This document shows, one piece after another, positions 31,092 through 40,435 of a stretch of DNA of 59,162 nt (within the stretch, counting starts at the first letter, position 1; each line of letters begins with the position of its first letter). The notes below the pieces were generated by a model. That model saw only the letters and a list, made by a program, of their open reading frames with translations, did not search any database and had not been told where the DNA came from. The DNA comes from JAVBPR01 sp031549485 (GTDB lineage: Bacteria > Bacillota > Clostridia > Oscillospirales > Feifaniaceae), in NCBI GenBank assembly GCA_031549485.1, contig JAVBPR010000025.1, positions 1-59,162 on the forward strand. The letters are read 5' to 3'. The translations under genes and the position numbers were made by a program.

Positions 31092-31960
31092 TTCAAATCG
31101 AGCTGATCACATAGGAATTGCTCGAATCTTTTTATGCCGCCGCCAAGTCCGACAACACCTTCAGGGAGCCTTAGCGGGGAGGGAGCGACGTCAAAGAAGT
31201 CCGCGCCTTTTGTTTTTTCGGTGAGCATCTGGCTGTCGCTGCCGAGAACGCCTTCGCCGAGATAGGTATATTCATCACCGAGAAATGCCATTTCCTCGAT
31301 TTTTATTCCCATGCCGAAGAAATGGTCGGCGAGGAAGTTGACGTTATCGCTTTTGGTCGTTGTTCCGACCTCGATAAATTTCGCGTCGGTGGTCGCTTTT
31401 ATATCAAGACCGTAATCGGCGCCCATCTTTTCCGCTTTTTCGCAAAGAGCGGCAAGTCCGCCCTCAAAGCCGTGCGCGGCGAGGTCGGCGTTGACTTTAT
31501 CAATCTCGTTTGCCTGAAGGAAAAGCATTTCGCCGCGGTTATTATTTACCATAATGTCGATTTTGCAATAGTTTGGACGGGTGAAAACGATATCGCTGTC
31601 GTAACCATATTTCTCGATAAGCTCGGTATGAATATCAAAGCAGAGCTTGTGAAGTTTTATTTTATCGACCGTGTTCGGGGTGGCGTCCGACATAAGGTGA
31701 GGCTGGCCGTTTTTAAAATCATAATTATATACGCCTCTGCCGAGCCCCATGAAGAGGTTTTCCTGGAAGTTTGCCGGAATAAGCTCATGAAGCCGGCCGC
31801 CGGCGATGTTTTCGTATGTAGTGCCGCTGATTACAGCGAGCTTAATTCCTTTGCTGAGAAGTTTTATCATCGGGGGAAGAACATCGTCGACAGGGGCTTT
31901 TCTTGATAAAACTGCGGTTCCGTCCCAGTCGAATAAAATTGCCTTATATTTTTTGTTCAT
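31088..31960 (-). CDS. HAD superfamily hydrolase with inserted cap (Cof/trehalose-phosphatase-like)
   Basis: The 290-residue HAD protein has motif I as LFDWDGTAVLS (near residue 10), motif II as AVISGTTYEN (near 43) and motif IV as FLGDEYTYLGEGVLGSD (near 235). An alpha/beta cap lies between motifs II and III. It overlaps the GH65 gene by 4 bp. Phosphorylases of GH65 release beta-glucose-1-phosphate, usually handled by a HAD beta-phosphoglucomutase. This protein does not look like the class I beta-PGM subfamily, so a sugar-phosphatase role is more plausible. The substrate is not determined. Confidence 0.87.
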   Translation of the reverse strand: MNKKYKAILFDWDGTAVLSRKAPVDDVLPPMIKLLSKGIKLAVISGTTYENIAGGRLHELIPANFQENLFMGLGRGVYNYDFKNGQPHLMSDATPNTVDKIKLHKLCFDIHTELIEKYGYDSDIVFTRPNYCKIDIMVNNNRGEMLFLQANEIDKVNADLAAHGFEGGLAALCEKAEKMGADYGLDIKATTDAKFIEVGTTTKSDNVNFLADHFFGMGIKIEEMAFLGDEYTYLGEGVLGSDSQMLTEKTKGADFFDVAPSPLRLPEGVVGLGGGIKRFEQFLCDQLDLK

Positions 31961-34206
31961 ACGTCAAGTTTCCCTTCTTTTAGTTCATAAATTTTGTCAT
32001 AAACGCTTATTTTATGGGTTATATCACCCGAAAGCTGTTTTACCGAAAGTGATTTTCCGCTGATTTTGACCTCGTAACGGCTGCCCTGGCAACAAACTTT
32101 GAAGCAAAGGCTGTTCCAATGCTCGGGGAGATTATAGTTGAGGATTATTTTTTCGCCGTCAAATTTAAATCCGCCGAAGCCCTGTACCGCGGCAAGCCAA
32201 GTGCCACCGCAGGCGGCGGTGTGTGTTCCGCCGATAAACAGGTCGCCTACCCAGAGGCGGTAATTGCCCGATAGGTCGATATTTGCCGTTTTCATAAAGA
32301 ATTTATACGCCCAGTCGGTCATGCCGATTTGCGCGGCGAGAACCGCATAAATAGCGGTTGAAAGGGTGGAACCGTGTTCGCAGCGCGGCTCGTAAAATTC
32401 CCAGTTTGCGCGGCGGACGTCAATGCTGTAACGGTCGGAGAACAAGAGAAGCCCCAGAACAACGTCGGCCTGCTTGATAATCTGCGTTTCGGTCATAAGC
32501 CCGACCGGCGCGCCGAGATGTTCGCGCGGATCGAGGATACGGCTTTTCAGCTCGGCAACGGTGGGGCATTCGAGCTTGTCGTAGCCGTCAAACTGAAGGA
32601 TTATGCCGTTTTCGTCCGGCGCGGGAAGATAGAGAAGTTCCGCCATCTCGATTATATCGGCAAGGTCTTTTTCATAGCCGAGCTTTTCCATAAGCGATTT
32701 GTAAAAATCGGGGTGTTTTTCCTTTAAGAAGTCGATAATTTTTACCGCCATCTCAAGGGTGTATTTTGCCATGATATTAGTATAAAAATTGTTATGAACC
32801 CGCTCGTGGTACTCGTCTGCGCAGGTGACTTCGAGAAGCTCGTAGCGGTTTTTGTCTTTCTTAAAATATGCCCAGGAATAAAAGAATCGCGCGCATTCCA
32901 AAATCGCTTCTGCGCCGCCGTCAAGGAGAATGCTCTCGTCGCCTGTCGCGATATAATATTCCCAAATGCCATATGCGACGTCGCCCGAGATATGAATCTG
33001 CTGGTCGCGAAAATGGGTGCGAAGCGGGCGGCCGGTGAAAATATCGATAACCGCAAAATCGGTGCAGGCGTCTTCGCCCGTCTCCTGACTTTCCCAAGCG
33101 TAGAACGCGCCGACCTTGCCGTATTCCGCAGCTTTTTCTTTTGCTTTTTCAAGGGTGTTTACACGGTATTTCGCGAGATTCACCGAAAGCTCGGGCGCGG
33201 TATAGTTGAAAAGCGGCATCATATAAACTTCGGTGTCCCAGAACATCGCGCCTTTGTAAACCTGCCCCGAAAGACCGCGCGCCGGGATTGCAACCTTGTC
33301 GGTATGGGTTGGGATATTCGAATACATTATGTAAGTGTTATAGCGAAGCGCGGTTTCGGCTTCGTCGTCGCCGTCGATGAAAACATCGGCGTTATCGTAG
33401 CGCGCGGCCCAAACCGCCTTGTGCGCGTCAAAGAGCGCGTCATAGCCTGCTTTTTCCGAAGCAAAAACGGAAGAAAGAGCGTGGTCAAGCGGATTTTCAC
33501 CGTCGAGGCTCGTATAAACGGCAACATATTTGTTAAAGTAATAGGTTTCGCCGGCTTCCACATCAAAGGTTATTGTTCGAAGGTTTTTGCGGTCTGCGGC
33601 TTTGATACTTTCGGTATACGGAAAATCTGCCGAAAGTTTTTCGGCAACCGCCACCGAGAGACTAAGCTCGTATGTTTTGCCCTCGGCAAAAATCGCGCCG
33701 TCTTTTTCGCCGAGCAGAACATTCGGCAAATGCGGCCCGTTTATATCCCAAATATCACAGTCGATTCCCGTTACAAGTTCGGCCTTGCCAGAAGCGCGTG
33801 CGGTCACGGCGTATCTCATGCAGATGACATGGATGTCGGCTGCCGACAAAAACCGCTCGGTATTTATTGCGATTTTTTCAAAATCCGAGCTGCGGCGGAA
33901 CGCCGCGTCATAGAGGTCGAGAATAATATGGTGAAACAGCGGGGTGCGGTCGATAACATTCATCGGCTCGCCCTCGAAAGAAAGTTTTGAATAAAGCGCG
34001 TTCGGCGCGTTTACAGGCTCGCGCCATTTATCGGGCGCAATCTGGTCATAAACCCCGGCAAGGGTGCAGGCGGTAAGCTCTTTTTTTGTGTATTCCTCAA
34101 TTGTGCCGCGATAGCCCATATATCCGTTGCCGAGGAAGAATTTTGTGCCCTGAAGCATGCTTCTGCCCAAATCGCAGCTTGTTTCGATTATCTTGTTGTT
34201 TTTCAT
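31957..34206 (-). CDS. Glycoside hydrolase family 65 disaccharide phosphorylase
   Basis: A 749-residue GH65 enzyme, in a family that includes maltose, trehalose, kojibiose and nigerose phosphorylases. Seen: the N-terminal beta-sandwich with LGNGYMGYRGTIEEY (near residue 25), the (alpha/alpha)6 barrel with AMFWDTEVYMMP (near 325), the general-acid motif CADEYHERVHNNFYTN (near 455) and the phosphate-site and C-terminal beta-domain region GSTLSTAIYAVLAA and GGTHTAACGGTW. Length is normal and there is no signal peptide, so it acts on imported disaccharides in the cytoplasm. No sugar transporter is in the window. Specificity within GH65 is not assignable by eye. Confidence 0.93.
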   Translation of the reverse strand: MKNNKIIETSCDLGRSMLQGTKFFLGNGYMGYRGTIEEYTKKELTACTLAGVYDQIAPDKWREPVNAPNALYSKLSFEGEPMNVIDRTPLFHHIILDLYDAAFRRSSDFEKIAINTERFLSAADIHVICMRYAVTARASGKAELVTGIDCDIWDINGPHLPNVLLGEKDGAIFAEGKTYELSLSVAVAEKLSADFPYTESIKAADRKNLRTITFDVEAGETYYFNKYVAVYTSLDGENPLDHALSSVFASEKAGYDALFDAHKAVWAARYDNADVFIDGDDEAETALRYNTYIMYSNIPTHTDKVAIPARGLSGQVYKGAMFWDTEVYMMPLFNYTAPELSVNLAKYRVNTLEKAKEKAAEYGKVGAFYAWESQETGEDACTDFAVIDIFTGRPLRTHFRDQQIHISGDVAYGIWEYYIATGDESILLDGGAEAILECARFFYSWAYFKKDKNRYELLEVTCADEYHERVHNNFYTNIMAKYTLEMAVKIIDFLKEKHPDFYKSLMEKLGYEKDLADIIEMAELLYLPAPDENGIILQFDGYDKLECPTVAELKSRILDPREHLGAPVGLMTETQIIKQADVVLGLLLFSDRYSIDVRRANWEFYEPRCEHGSTLSTAIYAVLAAQIGMTDWAYKFFMKTANIDLSGNYRLWVGDLFIGGTHTAACGGTWLAAVQGFGGFKFDGEKIILNYNLPEHWNSLCFKVCCQGSRYEVKISGKSLSVKQLSGDITHKISVYDKIYELKEGKLDV

Positions 34207-34215
34207 TTTTTCCTC

Positions 34216-34938
34216 CTATGCAATCGTTGTTATCGAAATAAGTTTGTACGGAACCGCAGCGGAGGCGGTTATAAGAACGGTTTTGACAACCTTTGCGTCT
34301 TTAAGGTCATCTGCTGTCATAAACTCGTTTGATATTTCAAGATATTCCGCCGTGATTCTGTATATCTCGGATTCCTGATCTTTTGTGATTTCTTTTATGC
34401 GCGGCGCGAACATCGCATTGACTCCCGATACAGGGACGAGATAAAGGCTTTTTTCAGCGTCGTATGTAAAATCGCCGAAGACGGCAACGCTTTCATCAAC
34501 AATATTTTTGGCGAGAAAGAACCGCTGTGAAACGAGGGTATGAACGGTTTCGGCGGGGATTTCAAGCGCGCCCTGTTCGTTTAAGGTAAAATTTTGCGAA
34601 TAGTTTTCGTCCATAAGAACAAGCCAAATCCCGAGCGAAATAAGATACTGATTCGGAATTTCGTCTGCGGTCGAAAAGCTCGGAAGCTCGTGGCCCGCGA
34701 CGAGCGCGAGAAATCCGTTCATAAGAATATCTCCCGCTTTCATATCGGCGAGAGGCTGTTCCGCATAAGGCGTTTCGACCACGATTGGATCGCCGATATA
34801 GCCGTCCGGCGTCATCATATCAGGCTTGACAAAAAGAACCTGAATGGCGACGATCACAAGCGAAAGGATGAGCGATATAACAAGAATGCCCGCGATAATG
34901 GCGGGTCCGCGTTTTCGTTTTTTGCCGAATGCTTTCAT
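34216..34938 (-). CDS. Single-span membrane protein of unknown function
   Basis: This 240-residue protein has a basic N-terminus (KKRKRGP), one strong transmembrane helix (about 15-40) and an extracytoplasmic domain of about 195 residues with no family I recognise. The start is ATG 34938, with GGAGGGG upstream; an in-frame upstream ATG lies inside proB. The ATG overlaps the proB stop by 4 bp, so the two are translationally coupled. It ends 9 bp before the GH65 gene. A lipoprotein motif is absent. It could be an accessory envelope or sensor protein. Confidence 0.8.
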   Translation of the reverse strand: MKAFGKKRKRGPAIIAGILVISLILSLVIVAIQVLFVKPDMMTPDGYIGDPIVVETPYAEQPLADMKAGDILMNGFLALVAGHELPSFSTADEIPNQYLISLGIWLVLMDENYSQNFTLNEQGALEIPAETVHTLVSQRFFLAKNIVDESVAVFGDFTYDAEKSLYLVPVSGVNAMFAPRIKEITKDQESEIYRITAEYLEISNEFMTADDLKDAKVVKTVLITASAAVPYKLISITTIA

Positions 34939-35729
34939 TTCCCCTCCACCTTTCCGCTGCAAAATAGTGTTCCGATGACTTTTCCGTCGAAAATATCAAA
35001 AATATTTTCCGGTCGTGAGCCGTTGATTATAAGCATATTTATGCCGTTTTCCCCCGCAAGTTCGGCGGCGGCGATTTTTGCGGACATTCCGCCGCTTCCG
35101 CGCGCGCTTCCCGTTCCGCCCGCCGCAAGCCTTATCGCATCGTCGATTTTTTCCACCCTTGAGATGATTTTTGCGTCGCGGTGTTCCGCGGGATTTTTAT
35201 CGTATAGCCCGTCAATATCGCTGAGCAAAATAAGCAAATCCGCGCCGACGATTTCCGCGACGATTGCCGAAAGGGTGTCATTTTCGGAGAAGCCGAGTTC
35301 TTCGGTCGAAATGGTGTCGTTTTCGTTGACAATCGGGATAATTCCTTTGTCGAGAAGCGCGCCGAAGGTATTCGAAACATTTTGAAGCCGCTCGGGATTG
35401 TCTATAACGTCGCGGGTGAGCAGGAGCTGCGCCGCTGTTTTTCCGTATTCCGAAAACATTTTGTCGTAAAGCGACATGAGCTGAACCTGGCCGACGGCGG
35501 CTGTCGCCTGCCTGTCGGGAATCGACTCCGGCTTTTTAGAATAACCCAGCCTGCCGACACCCATCGCCTGCGCACCGCTTGAAACGATAACAAGCGATAC
35601 GCCGCGGTTGGCAAGATCGGAGCAGACTTTGCAAAAGCCGTCGATAAACCGAAGGTTCGGCTTGCCGTTTTCATATGTAAGTGTTGAAGAACCGAGTTTG
35701 AATACAACCCGATTAAATTTATTTTTCAT
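34935..35729 (-). CDS. proB: Glutamate 5-kinase without PUA domain
   Basis: Glutamate 5-kinase phosphorylates glutamate in the first step of proline synthesis. The 264-residue amino-acid-kinase fold shows VVFKLGSSTLTY at the N-terminus, VSSGAQAMGVGRLG (near residue 51), IPIVNENDTIS (near 130) and LLSDIDGLYDKNP (near 170), all typical. The PUA domain of the longer form (about 370 residues) is absent, as in many Firmicutes. proA is not adjacent; the downstream partner is an unknown membrane protein. Within the minus-strand block it is the first gene. A full element B lies 60 bp upstream. Confidence 0.95.
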   Translation of the reverse strand: MKNKFNRVVFKLGSSTLTYENGKPNLRFIDGFCKVCSDLANRGVSLVIVSSGAQAMGVGRLGYSKKPESIPDRQATAAVGQVQLMSLYDKMFSEYGKTAAQLLLTRDVIDNPERLQNVSNTFGALLDKGIIPIVNENDTISTEELGFSENDTLSAIVAEIVGADLLILLSDIDGLYDKNPAEHRDAKIISRVEKIDDAIRLAAGGTGSARGSGGMSAKIAAAELAGENGINMLIINGSRPENIFDIFDGKVIGTLFCSGKVEGK

Positions 35730-35788
35730 TTTTATTTCCTTAGCCGTTTTTCTCAGAATAATAATATATTATAGTTATAATTAAGTCA

Positions 35789-35947
35789 AATAAGTGTGCG
35801 AGAGCGCAGTTCGCCCATATAATTGCTCGCGAGGACACGGCGTTCGGTCGCCGCATGGCGAGCGGAGCGGGACGCAGCGAAATTTTTATGGAAGAGCGAA
35901 CAAGCGGAGCATGACTAAATAAGTGTGCGAGAGCGCGGCCTGCCCGC
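35789..35947 (+). repeat. Element B, complete copy plus short 5' copy
   Basis: The full copy is 35789-35917. Its outer stem is CCATA/TATGG-like and the inner hairpin is CGGTCGCC-GCAT-GGCGAGCG. A short copy (35918-35947) follows without the element A that is usual elsewhere. Confidence 0.85.
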
Positions 35948-35972
35948 CGCCGGCATGGCTCATAGAGTTCTC

Positions 35973-36046
35973 CGCGGAACTTGCCGCAAAAGCGGCTGTC
36001 GGCGGCTTTGCCGCCGCCCTGGCGAGCGAAGCTCGCCTGTTCCGCG
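35973..36046 (+). repeat. Element D, complete cloverleaf copy
   Basis: CGCGGAAC/GTTCCGCG encloses GCCGC-AAAA-GCGGC, GGCGGC-TTT-GCCGCC and GGCGAGC-GAA-GCTCGCC. Length is 74 nt. Confidence 0.9.
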
Positions 36047-36099
36047 AGAACCCAGCAAAACGATAGATAATATGATTTTCGTCCAATCCAGAAAATCTA

Positions 36100-36480
36100 T
36101 GTTTTAAGAGAATCCTTGTTCTTAATATCCTTGCCGCGCAAATTTAAGCAGCCGCCGTAGGCGGAACAAAAAAGCTTAATAAAACTTGCTTAAAGAGATT
36201 TGCTGTGCTAAATATCTTCGCCGCGTTCATTAAAGCAGACTCCGTAGGAGGAGTAAAAGCAGCTGCCGTAAGCGGAACAAAAAGGAGATTTGCAGCTCTG
36301 CTCACCGGCTAACTTATAAACATTGCCCTAAGGGATTTACCGTTCTAAGTATTCTCGGCAAGCAATTTAAGCAGATGCCGTAGGCGGAATAAAAAGCTTA
36401 ATAAAACTTGCTTAAAGAGATTTGCTGTGCTAAATATCTTCGCCGTGCTCATTTAAGCAGACTCCGTAGGAGGAATAAAA
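36100..36480 (+). repeat. Element C array, four to five copies
   Basis: Hairpins occur at about 36153, 36240, 36264, 36377 and 36461. 36168-36258 and 36390-36480 are close direct repeats, both from AGCTTAATAAAACTTGCTTA to the GGAGG end. The array stops at the terminator of tRNA-Thr. Confidence 0.8.
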
Positions 36481-36508
36481 AAAGATTTTCCGCGAGAGCG
36501 GAAAATCC
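36478..36508 (-). terminator. Terminator of tRNA-Thr
   Basis: GATTTTCCGC-TCTC-GCGGAAAATC on the minus strand, followed by seven T. It begins 6 bp after the tRNA. Confidence 0.88.
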
Positions 36509-36512
36509 GTTT

Positions 36513-36588
<76 letters not shown>

Positions 36589-36607
36589 AAAAGCAGGGTT
36601 AATAAAT

Positions 36608-36636
36608 ATATTATCCATAAATGCCGATAAAGTCAA
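36608..36636 (-). promoter_or_regulatory. Promoter of tRNA-Thr
   Basis: On the minus strand TTGACT and TAATAT are separated by exactly 17 bp, with the -10 ending 19 bp before the tRNA. The rest of 36637-36883 contains no recognisable gene or element. Confidence 0.8.
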
Positions 36637-36883
36637 TTGTGTTTTAGGGCGAAAAGCAACCGCCGCCGCATATTTTAACGGCAAAACATCCCGCCGAAAT
36701 TTTGCCGCAAAAAAACGCCGCCATAATAAGGCGACGCATTTTTGGCGCTCAGGGAAAACAGGCGACTGCCCACACAATCGCAAAACAGACCAAATGCACA
36801 AAAAAATTTGGTTATGCTATCAGTATAGATGAAAGTCGCAAAAAATAAATCGGTAGCACGGGGATAAAAAAATAATATTTTTT

Positions 36884-36912
36884 TTGATAAATTTCGAATT
36901 TTTCATTATACT
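36884..36912 (+). promoter_or_regulatory. Promoter of the MalT-like regulator
   Basis: TTGATA (36884-36889) and TATACT (36907-36912) with 17-bp spacing, 24 bp before the ATG. Confidence 0.75.
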
Positions 36913-36936
36913 TAGAATGTCAGGAGGGAAAAACTT

Positions 36937-39414
36937 ATGGATATTATTTCATTTGCGGCGGCAAATCGCGCTTTTCTATTTAAAATTTTTGATGAGATTG
37001 CCGAAAAAAACATTTTGTTTGTCGGCGCGCCCGCGGGATACGGCAAAACCGCGGCCGTACATCTATGGGCAGAACGGCGCAAATACAATACAGCATGGCT
37101 TTTTCTCGACGAATACGACAATAACATTACAAGTTTTTGCAAAAGGGTTTGCGGCGCGCTTTTAAAGCTTCAGCCCGATAACGAGAAAATTGCGGAGATT
37201 ATTGGTGCGGAGGGATTTGATCTTGCCGCGGCGGACTATCTTATCTCGGCGTCCGAGGAGTTTCGCGAAGGCGGCATAAAGAACCTTCTTGTGCTTGATG
37301 ATTTCCACTATATAACGAATGAAAAAATAAATTTTTTGATAAACTACTTTATGAAGCGGCTTGAGAAAAACGTAAATCTTGTTTTTATCAGCAGAAAATC
37401 GCCGCCCGCAGAATTTTCGGAATTAATTCTAAAAGACAAATTGGTGATAGTCGATATTGAGGATATGCGATTTTCTCCGAAAATCATCTCGGGGTATTTT
37501 GAAATCCACGGTTATAAAATCACCGAGAGGGAAGCCGAGGAAATATACAGGAAAACAGGCGGCTGGCCGCTTGCGGTAAACGCCGTTATGATTGCGGAGG
37601 ATAAAGGGAAAGGGAAGGTCAATGTCGCTTCGGTCGATTCCTTTATCCGCATAAATCTTTGGAGCACTTGGAGCAAGGAAAAGCAAAAAATTCTTATCGA
37701 AATATGCCCTGCGGAGGAAGTTACGGTGGAATTTTGCAGGCATATGTGCGGAATAAAAGACAGCGAAAAGATTTTAGACGAGCTTGTTTTTGATAATGTT
37801 TTTATGCGTTTTCAAAACGAAAATCTCTATGTATTTCACGATGTAATTAGAGATTTTTTGATTAGGGAAATGGAGAGCAGAGGCGAGGAATTCTGCAATG
37901 AAATTCAGCGTAAAGCGGGAGAGTGGTTTTACAGCGAAAGAGATTATTATAAGGCTATCGAATGTTTTCGAAAATGCGGCGACATCGAAATGATGGAAAG
38001 CAGCATAAAAAAAGCATATAATGTCCGCGCTTCCTATGCTTCGGTTCCCGAAACTTTCAAAGGAATAAAAGAAGAGGTTTCACAAGAGAAATTAAAGTCG
38101 TACCCAAGCCTATTGCGGTCGACCGCCTGGGCGGGTTATCTCGAGGGAAATCTTGAAGAAATGACCAAGTATTTAGATTTATATAACGAAATTTATAACA
38201 GAGGACCGCTTACCGACAAGCCGACTTTTTGGACAAACTGTATAGATCCGCGCAAAAGCCTTATCGAATACACCAAAAATGTGAAAATCGATTTTGAAAA
38301 AGATGTGGAATACACATCGCCGTCGATAACGCAAAACTTCCCGATTTTTCATCGCTCTGCCCGGGATTTTTCAGAGTATGCGCTCGATACGGGAGAGGGC
38401 TATCGATATTTGGAACAGACAATCGGGAAACTTATGAAAAAAAATGAATATGCAATAATGGAAAATTCCATAAAAGCAGGACTTTTATACGAGCAAGGGG
38501 CGCTTTCCGCCGCAAAAGCGGTCGCGCTGACCGCAATTGCGGAAATAGGCGATGAAACACCGCCGGAATATGTTTTTTCCGCTTATACTTTATATTCCGC
38601 AATTTTGATGGCGATGCGAAATTATGCCGAAGCAGAAAAGATTTCCGAAACGATAAATCAGCATATCCATAGCACAAAAGCGTATTATCTTCGCGCGAAT
38701 TTCAGGGCGCTTCTCGCACGGCGGAAATTTCGGGAAAACGGCAATCCCGAGGACGCAAAAAAATGGCTTGATTACTATGAGTTTGACACCTTTGAAAAAA
38801 TCCGGCTTTACGAGTCTTTTATGCATTTTACGGCTATACGCGCCTATATTGTTTTAAAGGATTATGACAGAGCGCAGATATTTTTGAAAAAAATGCTAAA
38901 GCTTACAATGACATTCAAACGGCCGCTCGGAATAATCGAATCAAAAATCCTTCTTGCTATAGTTTTGCGCAAGCAAAATGAGGACGAGGATGCGATTAAA
39001 GAGCTTTATGAAGCCGTTGAAATCGCCTATAAGTATAACTATGTTACCCTTTTCGCAACCGAAGGAGCCGAAGTCGTTAATATGCTATATAAACTTTATA
39101 ACAGAGCGACGCGAAATGGCGGCGCGGTGCCGGAGCATTTTCTCAAAAAGCTTTATCTGCTTGCTTTTGAAGAAACGAAGCATACAAAAGGGCTAAGCGG
39201 GGGCCGGCCGGTTAAAGAAGTAAAACTTTCGAAAATGCAGAAAAAAGTTATGGAACTTATGCGCGACGGATATAGTTACACAGGCATTTCGGAGAAACTT
39301 GGGATAAAATATTCCACCGTGCGGTCGCATATCGAGGCGACCTATAAAAAACTTGACGTCACTTCCGCCGTCGACGCATTATCGAGAATAAGCGAGCAAG
39401 GCCTTTTGGAATAA
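36937..39414 (+). CDS. MalT-type LuxR family transcriptional regulator (STAND ATPase)
   Basis: An 825-residue LAL/MalT-like activator. The N-terminal P-loop VGAPAGYGKTAA (near residue 29) and LLVLDDFHYI (Walker B, near 118) form the STAND ATPase. The middle (about 330-740) consists of TPR-like helical repeats such as AEWFYSERDYYKAIECFRK, a likely ligand or partner surface. The C-terminal LuxR HTH is at about 762-820 (LSKMQKKVMELMRDGYSYTGISEKL; key parts YSYTGISEKLGIKYSTVRSH). Such proteins bind ATP and an inducer, oligomerise and activate promoters. The target is unknown; the nearest genes are the tRNA-Thr and repeats. AGGAGG precedes the ATG. Its TAA lies inside element B. Confidence 0.9.
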   Translation: MDIISFAAANRAFLFKIFDEIAEKNILFVGAPAGYGKTAAVHLWAERRKYNTAWLFLDEYDNNITSFCKRVCGALLKLQPDNEKIAEIIGAEGFDLAAADYLISASEEFREGGIKNLLVLDDFHYITNEKINFLINYFMKRLEKNVNLVFISRKSPPAEFSELILKDKLVIVDIEDMRFSPKIISGYFEIHGYKITEREAEEIYRKTGGWPLAVNAVMIAEDKGKGKVNVASVDSFIRINLWSTWSKEKQKILIEICPAEEVTVEFCRHMCGIKDSEKILDELVFDNVFMRFQNENLYVFHDVIRDFLIREMESRGEEFCNEIQRKAGEWFYSERDYYKAIECFRKCGDIEMMESSIKKAYNVRASYASVPETFKGIKEEVSQEKLKSYPSLLRSTAWAGYLEGNLEEMTKYLDLYNEIYNRGPLTDKPTFWTNCIDPRKSLIEYTKNVKIDFEKDVEYTSPSITQNFPIFHRSARDFSEYALDTGEGYRYLEQTIGKLMKKNEYAIMENSIKAGLLYEQGALSAAKAVALTAIAEIGDETPPEYVFSAYTLYSAILMAMRNYAEAEKISETINQHIHSTKAYYLRANFRALLARRKFRENGNPEDAKKWLDYYEFDTFEKIRLYESFMHFTAIRAYIVLKDYDRAQIFLKKMLKLTMTFKRPLGIIESKILLAIVLRKQNEDEDAIKELYEAVEIAYKYNYVTLFATEGAEVVNMLYKLYNRATRNGGAVPEHFLKKLYLLAFEETKHTKGLSGGRPVKEVKLSKMQKKVMELMRDGYSYTGISEKLGIKYSTVRSHIEATYKKLDVTSAVDALSRISEQGLLE

Positions 39415-39705
39415 GTGTGCCAGCACGCGGAGCGTGCGTGAAGCGCGGTCTGCCCATAAAAATGCTCGCGACGACACGGCGTTCGGTTGCCGAAGGCAAG
39501 CGAAGCGGGAGGAGAGAAATTTTTATGGAACAGCAGACAAGCGGGCATGACTGAATAAGTGTGCGGGAGCGCAGTTCGCCCGAGAATTTGGCGCGAGGAC
39601 ACGGCGTGACCGGCGCGAGCCGGACAGCGGGACGCAGCGACAAATCCTCGGAGAAGCGAACAAGCGGAGCATGACTGATAAGCGTGCGTGGAGCGCGGTT
39701 CGCCG
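39410..39705 (+). repeat. Element B: two complete copies and one short copy in tandem
   Basis: Copies are 39410-39553, 39554-39677 and 39678-39705. Outer stems are ATAAAAAT/ATTTTTAT and CCGAG.ATTT/AAAT.CTCGG. Inner loops are GAA(G) and GCGA. The two full copies differ in both stems yet keep pairing. The first contains the regulator's stop codon. Confidence 0.88.
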
Positions 39706-39706
39706 G

Positions 39707-39830
39707 TAGGCAATTGACAATTGACAATGGATAATTGACAATTATGGAGGCCGGCTTCGCCGGCGTTGATTAAAAGATGCGGGCATATGCGATCTAACCC
39801 GTCGAAGATAGGGAAAACGAAAGGCGGGAG
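39707..39830 (+). repeat. Elements A and E
   Basis: CAATTGA heptamers, the hairpin GCCGGC-TTC-GCCGGC, TTGATTAAAAGATGC, then the E core CCCGTCGAAGATAGGGAAAA. 39831-40018 continues as purine-rich sequence with no gene, only weakly like the second half of element B. Confidence 0.8.
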
Positions 39831-40018
39831 CGAACTTCTCCCGAAAATTTGCAAGTGGACATACTCGCGTAAAAAGGCGCCGAAGTGTGCAACTTTTTCG
39901 CGTGATGGTAACGGGGAAATTTGAGGAAGAGAGAAGGAGCGAAGCCAGACAGGGGGAAAAGCGAGAGCCGAGCGATGCTGCATGTCTGCAGGGAGACAGG
40001 CAGGGGGCAACTTTTTTT

Positions 40019-40095
40019 CGCGGAACTGGGCGAATGGGATTCGCCCGCGGGCGGAGTATTCCGCCCGAAGCGCCGCAAAAGCGGCGGGTTCCGCG
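40019..40095 (-). repeat. Element D, complete cloverleaf copy, inverted
   Basis: CGCGGAAC/GTTCCGCG encloses GGGCGAAT-GGG-ATTCGCCC, GGGCGGA-GTAT-TCCGCCC and CGCCGC-AAAA-GCGGCG. Length is 77 nt. It is inverted relative to the flanking A and C elements. Confidence 0.9.
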
Positions 40096-40204
40096 GGAAA
40101 GAAGTGAGGCTTGCAAGGGTTTGGTTTCGAAGTTTCACCGTCCATTATATTCTCGTAAAGCCGGGCTTAACTCACGAGCAAAGATATGTCGCCAGACCGT
40201 ATAA

Positions 40205-40435
40205 CCCTTACTTAAAAAGATTTACCATTCTTGTACTTTTCGCCTTGCTCATTTAAGCAGACGCCGCAGGCGGAATAAAACTGTAGGAGGAACAATGTTT
40301 TATTAAACTTGCCTAATAAGTCTTGATATATTGCTAATCGGCGAATTTTGTGAATTTTATTTAAAAAGATTCGCCAAGCTTGTAATTTTCGCCGTGCTCA
40401 TTTAAGCAGACGCCGCAGGCGGAATAAAAAGACTT
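40205..40435 (+). repeat. Element C, two copies with GCA triloops
   Basis: Copies end near 40280 and 40428. Their hairpins are CGCC-GCA-GGCG. A stray TGTAGGAGGAACAATG follows the first copy but opens no useful frame. Confidence 0.78.

Noticed and set aside
32794..33990. 398-codon plus-strand open frame
   Set aside because: It is the antisense shadow of the GH65 gene, whose motifs are clear on the minus strand.
39342..40145. Minus-strand open frames across the repeat block
   Set aside because: They are produced by element B, A and D sequence; similar frames appear wherever these repeats occur, so they are not genes.
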